Positions 5,617 to 10,714 of a stretch of 10,714 nt of DNA are shown piece after piece. The stretch is from Clostridiales bacterium (lineage in GTDB: Bacteria; Bacillota; Clostridia; Christensenellales; Aristaeellaceae). The notes beneath the pieces were generated by a model, which searched no databases, was not told the origin of the DNA, and was given only the letters and a program-made list of their open reading frames with translations. The stretch's first letter is position 1. Every line of letters begins with the position of its first letter. The stretch spans positions 1 through 10,714 of the forward strand of contig JAAYJP010000158.1 of NCBI GenBank assembly GCA_012522875.1, read 5' to 3'. The position numbers and the translations under genes are program-made.

Positions 5617-6987
5617 ATGCGGCATGAACCCTCCCGGCAGGCAAGCGTTGCGGACATGGCCCAGGCGCGGGAAGCCAGGGCACAGCGCCAGCGCTCCATG
5701 CTGGCCAGGCATCCCTGGCCGGTCATCTCCTTGACGCTCAATATCCCCGGCCCCGTCAAAAGCAGCCCGCTTATCCGGGAGGGGTTTGACCATGCCCATC
5801 AGTTGATCATGCGCGCGCTTGGGGAAAACGGTGTCACCCTGCTTGAACATCACCTCACCCGTTCCTTCACCGGCGACGAGTTCCTTTACGCCTGCCATAC
5901 TGACCCCCTTTTGCTTAAACGCCTCACGTGCGCTCTGGAAGAGGCGGACGCATTTGGCCGGCTTCTGGACCTGGATGTGCTGGGCAGGGACGGCTGCAAA
6001 ATCAGCCGCGAAACCGTGGGTTTACCGCCCAGGGCCTGCCTGCTTTGCGGGCGGGCAGCCAGCTTCTGTGCTCCTGCGCGCTCCCACCGCGTGACAGAAT
6101 TGTATGAAAGAGCCCAGGAGATCCTGGCGGACACCCTGATGATGGGCCGCGCCAGGAGCATCGGCCTTCTGGCACAAAAAAGCCTGATCCAGGAGGCTCT
6201 GGTCACGCCCAAGCCGGGCCTGGTGGATCAGGAAAACAGCGGCGCCCACCGGGATATGGATCTGTCCGTTCTCCTGGACAGCGCCGCAGCGCTTGGCGGC
6301 TGTTTTGAGGAAGCGGCGCGGATCGGGATAAGCCTGGCCCGCCTGGAACCGGCCGCCACCATGCGGGCGCTGCGTCCTTGGGGCCTGAAGGCCGAAGGCC
6401 GGATGTTTGAGGCGACGGGCGGTGTCAACACCCACAAAGGCGCCATCTACGCCCTGGGCATCCTGTGCGCGGCCGCGGGCAGGGTCTGGCGGCGGGATAA
6501 AGGGCTCACTTCAGAGGCTCTTTTCGATGCCGCTTCCCAGATCGCCGCCGATGAAGCCGCCCGTCTGCCTTCCCTTATGGTATCCGGGGATATCACCAAC
6601 GGCATCAGGCTTTTCGCCGCCACCGGCGCCACCGGCGCCCGGGGAGAAGCGGCAGCGGGATTCCCTGCGGTGCGTGATGGGGCACTGCCTCAGCTCCGGA
6701 GATACCTGCGGGATGGCCACAGCCTGAATGACGCCATAGCCTACGCACTCATCCACCTCATTCCCCTGGTTGAAGACACCAGCCTGATGAAACGTGCTGG
6801 CGCAGGGCTTTATCAGGAAGTACAGGCGCAAGTTGAGGCGCTTCTGGCCCGGGGTCCCCTAAGCCTTGGCGCCATCCGCGCGCTGGACAGGCAGTTCATC
6901 GCCCGTAACCTGAGCCCCGGCGGCTGCGCGGACCTGCTGGCGGCTGCCTGCTTTGCCCATTGGCTGGAGGACGGGCCGCCCAACTGA
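5617..6987 (+). CDS. citXG: fused CitX-CitG: citrate lyase prosthetic-group transferase and synthase
   Basis: This 456-residue bifunctional protein makes and installs the citrate lyase cofactor. The CitX-like part (about 1-170) transfers the triphosphoribosyl-dephospho-CoA group to a serine of CitD. It shows RLLDLDVL (115-122), ISRETVGLPPRACLLCG (129-145) and a C/H-rich segment ending at SH (156-157), as in apo-citrate lyase phosphoribosyl-dephospho-CoA transferases. The CitG part (about 180-456) makes 2'-(5''-triphosphoribosyl)-3'-dephospho-CoA from ATP and dephospho-CoA. It shows TPKPGLVDQENSGAHRDM (197-214), TGGVNTHKGAIYALG (267-281), VEDTSLMKRAG (385-395) and NLSPGGCADLLAA (431-443). CitX alone is about 170-180 residues and CitG about 280-300, so the sum matches a full fusion with both domains intact. 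The start has AAGAGGT 6 bases upstream. No terminator is visible before the next promoter. Confidence 0.92.
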   Translation: MRHEPSRQASVADMAQAREARAQRQRSMLARHPWPVISLTLNIPGPVKSSPLIREGFDHAHQLIMRALGENGVTLLEHHLTRSFTGDEFLYACHTDPLLLKRLTCALEEADAFGRLLDLDVLGRDGCKISRETVGLPPRACLLCGRAASFCAPARSHRVTELYERAQEILADTLMMGRARSIGLLAQKSLIQEALVTPKPGLVDQENSGAHRDMDLSVLLDSAAALGGCFEEAARIGISLARLEPAATMRALRPWGLKAEGRMFEATGGVNTHKGAIYALGILCAAAGRVWRRDKGLTSEALFDAASQIAADEAARLPSLMVSGDITNGIRLFAATGATGARGEAAAGFPAVRDGALPQLRRYLRDGHSLNDAIAYALIHLIPLVEDTSLMKRAGAGLYQEVQAQVEALLARGPLSLGAIRALDRQFIARNLSPGGCADLLAAACFAHWLEDGPPN

Positions 6988-7042
6988 CGCCCTTTCTCTT
7001 GTGCTTTATAAGCTTTTCTGTCCCTGAAACCACAAATTCTGT

Positions 7043-7071
7043 TTGACAAAGCCATAAACACAGATTATAAT
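7043..7071 (+). promoter_or_regulatory. perfect consensus sigma-A promoter of the sugar ABC operon
   Basis: TTGACA (7043-7048) and TATAAT (7066-7071) are both exact and separated by the optimal 17 bp. The expected transcription start is near 7078, giving a leader of about 30 bases. A weak inverted repeat, TCTGT (7038-7042) and ACAGA (7060-7064), brackets the -35 and spacer and might be an operator. A promoter this strong would otherwise be constitutive. Confidence 0.9.
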
Positions 7072-7094
7072 TACGCCGTCCAATTGAAAATTCT

Positions 7095-7102
7095 AAGGAG
7101 GT
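7095..7102 (+). promoter_or_regulatory. perfect ribosome binding site setting the binding-protein start
   Basis: AAGGAGGT, an exact complement to the 16S 3' end, stands 5 bases before the ATG at 7108. It places the start there rather than at the in-frame TTG at 7084, and so puts the signal peptide at the very N-terminus. Confidence 0.9.
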
Positions 7103-7107
7103 ACCCC

Positions 7108-8040
7108 ATGAAAAGACTCTTGGCGCTGGTGCTCGTTCTGTTGCTCGCATTCTCCGCGACTGCCCTGGCCGAAGGCCGCGTGTTTGGCTACACGGCCATG
7201 ACCATGCTCAACCCCTTCTTCATCGTCATTGAAAACGCCATCCGCGAAGTGGTGGAAGCCAACGGCGACACCCTCATCACCTTTGACCCCGCCATGGACA
7301 ATGCCCTGCAGATTTCCCAGATGGAAGACGCCATCAGCCGCGGGGTGGACCTCATGTTCATGAATGCGGCCGACAAGGAAGGCATCGTGCCTGCCATGGT
7401 GCAGTTCAATGCCGCCGGCATCCCGGTGGTCAACTACGACGCCGAGGTGGCTGACTACGAGCAGTATGTCACCGCCTATGTGGGCTCCAACAACTATAAC
7501 GCCGGCTATGTCTGCGGCGAGGATATGGCCAAGCGCCATCCCGAGGGCGGCAACATCGTCATCCTGGACTTCCCCATGGCGCAGAGCGTGGTGGACCGGA
7601 TCAACGGCTTCAACGACGCCATCAAGGACTCCGGCGTGGAATTCACCACTGTGGTACAGCTGGACGCTGGCGGCGACCTGCAGAAGGCCATGACCATCAT
7701 GGACGATGTCCTCCAGCGCGAGTTTGAAGGCGGCATCGTCGCGGCCTTCGGCGGCAACGACCCCACCGCGCTTGGCATTTATGCCTCCTGCCTGGCAGCC
7801 AACCGCAATGAGATTGAGATTTATGGCGTGGACGGCTCCCCGGACGCCAAGAAAGCCATCGCTGAGAAGGGCCAGTTCATCGGCTCCGGCGCCCAGTCCC
7901 CCATCAACATCGGCAAGCTTTCCGCCGAGGTCGCTTATAAAGTCCTGGAAGGCGAGCCCTTTGAGTTCCGCATCCCGGTGGATACCTTCCTCATCAACCA
8001 GGAAAACGTTGAGTCCTTCGGCATTGATGGCTGGCAGTAA
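7108..8040 (+). CDS. sugar ABC transporter substrate-binding protein (RbsB-like)
   Basis: This 310-residue extracytoplasmic binding protein delivers a monosaccharide-like ligand to the ABC importer encoded just downstream. It belongs to the periplasmic-binding-protein-4 group (RbsB/XylF/inositol type). The signal peptide is MKRLLALVLVLLLAFSATALA with probable cleavage before E22. There is no cysteine at the cleavage site, so it is not a lipoprotein by sequence. Family signs are NPFF (35-38), the repeated strand-helix unit ISQMEDAISRGVDLMFMNAAD (69-89), AGIPVVNYD, YVGSNNYNAG, the effector-site-like FGGNDPTALG and the hinge IYGVDGSPDAKKAI. The length fits the family. The ligand cannot be told from sequence. 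Expression should be high because promoter and ribosome binding site are both consensus, and a hairpin follows the stop codon. Confidence 0.93.
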   Translation: MKRLLALVLVLLLAFSATALAEGRVFGYTAMTMLNPFFIVIENAIREVVEANGDTLITFDPAMDNALQISQMEDAISRGVDLMFMNAADKEGIVPAMVQFNAAGIPVVNYDAEVADYEQYVTAYVGSNNYNAGYVCGEDMAKRHPEGGNIVILDFPMAQSVVDRINGFNDAIKDSGVEFTTVVQLDAGGDLQKAMTIMDDVLQREFEGGIVAAFGGNDPTALGIYASCLAANRNEIEIYGVDGSPDAKKAIAEKGQFIGSGAQSPINIGKLSAEVAYKVLEGEPFEFRIPVDTFLINQENVESFGIDGWQ

Positions 8041-8070
8041 TCAAGCCTGCTAACCGATAAGCCGATCATC

Positions 8071-8103
8071 GGACGGGGCTCTGCCTTCAGCGGGGCCCCG
8101 TCC
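8071..8103 (+). promoter_or_regulatory. strong intercistronic hairpin after the binding-protein gene
   Basis: GGACGGGGC (8071-8079) pairs perfectly with GCCCCGTCC (8095-8103). The stem continues inward with TCTGC (8080-8084) against GCGGG (8090-8094), including two G-U pairs, giving 14 bp with a 5-base loop. No U-run follows, so it is not a full intrinsic terminator. In binding-protein-dependent operons such structures commonly protect the 3' end of the binding-protein message or cause partial read-through. That function is inferred here. Confidence 0.6.
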
Positions 8104-8144
8104 CCCAAGTTATTCCGGCCAGGCTGTGCTATCGCGCGCCCGAA

Positions 8145-8151
8145 AAGGAGG
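8145..8151 (+). promoter_or_regulatory. ribosome binding site setting a TTG start for the ATPase
   Basis: AAGGAGG lies 7 bases before a TTG at 8159. The frame is open further up to a GTG at 8126, but that start has no ribosome binding site, and the extra residues (SRARKGG...) are encoded by the binding site itself. Confidence 0.8.
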
Positions 8152-8158
8152 GATTGGT

Positions 8159-9658
8159 TTGCCTGAGGGAAATAAGCTTCTTGAGATGGTGGGCGTACAT
8201 AAACGCTTTCCGGGCGTATATGCGCTAAAGGATGTGACCTTCGACCTGTACGCCGGGGAGGTTCACGCGCTGCTTGGGGAAAACGGTGCCGGCAAATCCA
8301 CGCTCATCAAAATCCTGGGCGGGATCTACGCCATTGACGAAGGCGAAGTCATCATCGACGGCGTAAAGACCCCCATCAATTCGGTGGCTGACGCGCAGAA
8401 AAACCACATCTCCATCATCCATCAGGAACTCTCCCAGGTTCCCCACATGACCATTGCTGAGAACATCTTTCTGGGCAAGGAAATCAAGGGCCCGCTGTTC
8501 ACCGTGCGGCGGGGGGAGATGGTGAAGAAAGCGCAGGAACTGCTGGCGGGCTATGACTTCCACGTGCCGGCGGACTCACCCCTCTCCACCCTCACCCTGG
8601 CGCAGCGCCAGATGATCGAGATCATCAAAGCCGTGTCCTTCAACGCCCGCATCCTGGTGATGGACGAACCCACCTCATCGCTTTCAGACAAGGAGGTGGA
8701 CTTCCTCTTCCGCACCATCCGGCGCCTTCGGGCGGACGGCGTAGGCATCATTTACATTTCCCACCGCCTGAGCGAACTCTTCGCGATTTCAGACCGGGTG
8801 ACGGTGTTGCGGGATGGCGCGGTCATCGGTACCCGTATCACCCGGGAAGTGCAGCAGAACGAGCTGATCGCCATGATGGTGGGGCGCTCGCTCACCAATT
8901 ATTACACCCGTACCTATCGGGAAAAGCGGGGAGACGAGGTGCTCAGGCTTGAGCATGTCTCCTCGGGCGACCTGGTCCGGGACGTGAGTTTTTCCGTTTA
9001 TAAAGGAGAAATCCTGGGCCTTGCAGGGCTGATGGGGGCTGGCCGCAGCGAAATCTGCCGCACCATCTTTGGCCTTGACCCCATGCTTGAAGGCGAGATT
9101 TTTGTGGAGGGCCGGAAAGCAAAAACCAGCTCGGCGGAAGACGCGATCCGGCTTGGCATTGCGCTGGTGCCGGAGGACCGCAAACGGGAGGGCATCTTTT
9201 CCATCAAGGATGTTTCCTTTAACATCACGCTGAAACTGCTTCGGCAGATCATCCGGGGCATCAAGGTGGACAGGCCCATGGAGCGCAAGGTGGTGGAAGA
9301 GCATATCAGCGGGCTGTCCATCAAGACGCCAAGCCCCCAGCAACTGGTGGGCAACCTGTCCGGCGGCAACCAGCAGAAGGTGGTCATCGCCCGCTGGCTG
9401 GCTACCCAGCCCAAAATCCTCATCCTGGATGAGCCCACCCGGGGCGTGGATGTGGGCGCAAAGGCCGAGATATACGCCATAATGAATGAATTGGCCAGCC
9501 GTGGGGTTGCTGTTATCATGGTCTCCTCCGAACTGCCGGAGGTCATCAACATGTCTGACCGGGTGCTGGTCATCGGCGGCGGCAGGGTGCGCGGGGACCT
9601 GGACCGGCACGAGGTGACCCAGGAAAAAATCATGACCTACGCAACGGAGGGAATGTAA
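8159..9658 (+). CDS. sugar ABC transporter ATP-binding protein, two fused NBDs (RbsA/MglA type)
   Basis: This 499-residue cytoplasmic ATPase powers the importer; length and layout match RbsA/MglA. NBD1 has Walker A GENGAGKST (40-48), signature region LTLAQRQMIEI (145-155), Walker B ILVMDEP (165-171) and a switch histidine in YISHRLSE (H202). NBD2 has a Walker-A-like loop GLMGAGRSE with arginine in place of lysine (290-298), a standard signature LSGGNQQK (400-407), Walker B ILILDEPTRGVDVGAKAEIY (420-439) and serine at the switch-histidine position (VSSELPEV). The split of one canonical and one degenerate ATP site is normal for this family. The start is TTG at 8159 on the strength of AAGGAGG. 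The upstream gap of 118 bp carries a hairpin. The permease ATG follows its stop after a single base. Confidence 0.95.
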   Translation: MPEGNKLLEMVGVHKRFPGVYALKDVTFDLYAGEVHALLGENGAGKSTLIKILGGIYAIDEGEVIIDGVKTPINSVADAQKNHISIIHQELSQVPHMTIAENIFLGKEIKGPLFTVRRGEMVKKAQELLAGYDFHVPADSPLSTLTLAQRQMIEIIKAVSFNARILVMDEPTSSLSDKEVDFLFRTIRRLRADGVGIIYISHRLSELFAISDRVTVLRDGAVIGTRITREVQQNELIAMMVGRSLTNYYTRTYREKRGDEVLRLEHVSSGDLVRDVSFSVYKGEILGLAGLMGAGRSEICRTIFGLDPMLEGEIFVEGRKAKTSSAEDAIRLGIALVPEDRKREGIFSIKDVSFNITLKLLRQIIRGIKVDRPMERKVVEEHISGLSIKTPSPQQLVGNLSGGNQQKVVIARWLATQPKILILDEPTRGVDVGAKAEIYAIMNELASRGVAVIMVSSELPEVINMSDRVLVIGGGRVRGDLDRHEVTQEKIMTYATEGM

Positions 9659-9659
9659 G

Positions 9660-10714
9660 ATGCAGACAGAAACCACCATCATCGCCAGCCGGAGGCGGGC
9701 GCTTGCCCGGCCTTTCATCAAATTTTTTAAGGACAACGCCGCCATCCTCATTGGCCTGCTGGCCATTGCCCTGCTCATCCAGATGCTCTCCGGCAGCGGC
9801 AATTTCCTGGGAGGCTTGTTCTTCAAGCAGTCCAACATCATGAATGTGCTGCGCCAGGTGGCCATCAACGCCATGCTGGCCTGCGGCATGTGCATTGTGA
9901 TCATTCTGGGCGGCATTGATATCTCCGTGGGCTCGGTCATCGCTTTCTCCGGGGTGATCGCCGCCGGCATGATCACCAATTATCAGCTGCCCGTATGGCT
10001 GGCCGTGCTGGGCGGTATGGTGGTGGGGCTTCTGTGCGGCATGTTCAACGGCTTCATCATCTCCACCACACCGCTTCCGCCCTTTATCGTCACCCTGGCG
10101 ATGATGCAGATAGCCCGGGGCTTCGCCTACATCTACACCTCCGGCGCGCCTATCCGCACCATGTATCCGGAGTTCTACAACCTGGGCACGCTGTTTGTCT
10201 GGGGCATCCCCATTCAGGTGATTTACGCCGTGGTGATTGTAGCCTTCAGCATCTATCTTTTAAACCGCACCAAGATGGGCCGGCACATCTACGCTGTGGG
10301 CGGGAACCGGGAAGCCGCCCGCTTCGCAGGCATCAATGACCGGCGCATCCTCTTCTTTGCGTACAGCTACAGCGGCATGCTGGCGGGTATCTGCGGCGTG
10401 GTGCTGGCGGCGCGCATGTTCTCAGGCCAGCCCACCGCCGGAGACGGCCAGGAGATGGAAACCATTGCTTCCACAGTCCTTGGCGGCACCTCCATGCTGG
10501 GCGGCCAGGGCACTATCGGCGGAACCATGATAGGTGTGCTCATCATGGGCAGCCTCTCCAACGGCATGAACCTCCTGGGCATCAACTCCTTCTGGCAGTA
10601 TGTGGTCAAGGGCGTGGTCATCCTCTTCGCCGTCTATATCGATGTGCTCAAGAAGCGGGCTAAGGATGTGAAATCCCTGAGCAAGAACATCGCGGCGGCT
10701 GAAAGCCCGGCCCC
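9660..10714 (+). CDS. sugar ABC transporter permease (RbsC type), 3' end beyond window
   Basis: This is the membrane channel of the importer, open to the window edge with 351 codons read. After a basic cytoplasmic N-terminus (to about 27), hydrophobic segments start with AILIGLLAIALLIQML (28-43). The family signature LGGIDISVGS (83-92) and the NGFIISTTPLPPFIVTLAMMQIARG segment (130-154) follow. The cytoplasmic coupling loop GRHIYAVGGNREAARFAGI (207-225) and LGGTSMLGGQGTIGGT (274-289) come later, then the last membrane helix and a basic tail (KKRAKDVKS). RbsC-like permeases are about 320-350 residues, so the gene must end very soon after the edge. GGAGGG (9646-9651) lies 8 bases before the ATG, inside the end of the ATPase gene, and the TAA-G-ATG junction implies translational coupling. 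Confidence 0.95.
   Translation, partial: MQTETTIIASRRRALARPFIKFFKDNAAILIGLLAIALLIQMLSGSGNFLGGLFFKQSNIMNVLRQVAINAMLACGMCIVIILGGIDISVGSVIAFSGVIAAGMITNYQLPVWLAVLGGMVVGLLCGMFNGFIISTTPLPPFIVTLAMMQIARGFAYIYTSGAPIRTMYPEFYNLGTLFVWGIPIQVIYAVVIVAFSIYLLNRTKMGRHIYAVGGNREAARFAGINDRRILFFAYSYSGMLAGICGVVLAARMFSGQPTAGDGQEMETIASTVLGGTSMLGGQGTIGGTMIGVLIMGSLSNGMNLLGINSFWQYVVKGVVILFAVYIDVLKKRAKDVKSLSKNIAAAESPA

Noticed and set aside
6619..6639. Tandem repeat of GCCACCGGC (two and a third copies) inside the CitG part.
   Set aside because: It encodes Ala-Thr-Gly twice in a Gly/Ala loop, keeps the frame, and is too short to be more than local codon repetition.
7038..7064. TCTGT/ACAGA inverted repeat around the ABC operon -35, considered as a LacI-type operator.
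   Set aside because: The arms are only 5 bp, extension fails at the next base, and the 17-base gap does not match the compact LacI-family palindrome; kept only as a weak candidate.
8789..9979. Minus-strand open frame of 396 codons opposite the ATPase and permease genes.
   Set aside because: It is antisense to two genes with full family motifs, begins inside the permease, and has Met/Ser/His-rich shadow composition.

Overview
The window is a GC-rich stretch of bacterial chromosome with dense genes, consensus sigma-A type promoters, strong AGGAGG-type ribosome binding sites and several TTG/GTG starts. A high-GC member of the Clostridia (Bacillota), probably gut-associated, fits best. The substrate-binding protein ends its signal peptide in Ala-Leu-Ala-Glu with no lipobox cysteine, which I associate with Christensenellales-like lineages. 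That placement is an inference, not a proof. I see no tRNA, rRNA, CRISPR array, transposase, phage gene or attachment site.

Layout. (1) 1-795, plus: the 3' part of a CapA-family gene, closed by an intrinsic terminator at 815-842. (2) Minus strand: a GNAT acetyltransferase (2235-2774) followed by a minimal DEAD-box RNA helicase (992-2161). The helicase has its own consensus promoter overlapping the GNAT stop codon and an intrinsic terminator at 940-967. (3) Plus: a divergent two-gene unit, an atypical NAD(P)-binding epimerase/reductase (2923-3939) overlapping by ATGA with a small exported protein of unknown function (3936-4472). (4) Two divergent citrate-lyase maturation genes, citC (minus, 4485-5516) and a citX-citG fusion (plus, 5617-6987), separated by 100 bp that hold both promoters and three regularly spaced GCCCTG half-sites. 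(5) Plus, 7043 to the end: a monosaccharide-type ABC importer operon of binding protein, double-domain ATPase and RbsC-type permease. It has a perfect consensus promoter, and a 14-bp hairpin separates the binding-protein gene from the ATPase gene. The permease runs off the right edge.

How the genes work together. CitC acetylates the prosthetic group of the citrate lyase acyl carrier protein, while CitG makes the precursor of that group and CitX attaches it. All three maturation activities are present, but the lyase subunits (citD, citE, citF) are not in the window. The ABC genes form a complete binding protein/ATPase/permease set of the ribose/galactose family whose substrate cannot be read from sequence. 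The remaining genes look like ordinary housekeeping or hypothetical genes.

I found no clear new multi-gene system. The points most worth a second look are the 21-bp-phased half-sites between citC and citXG, the hairpin after the binding-protein gene, the absent lipobox, and the epimerase/exported-protein pair.
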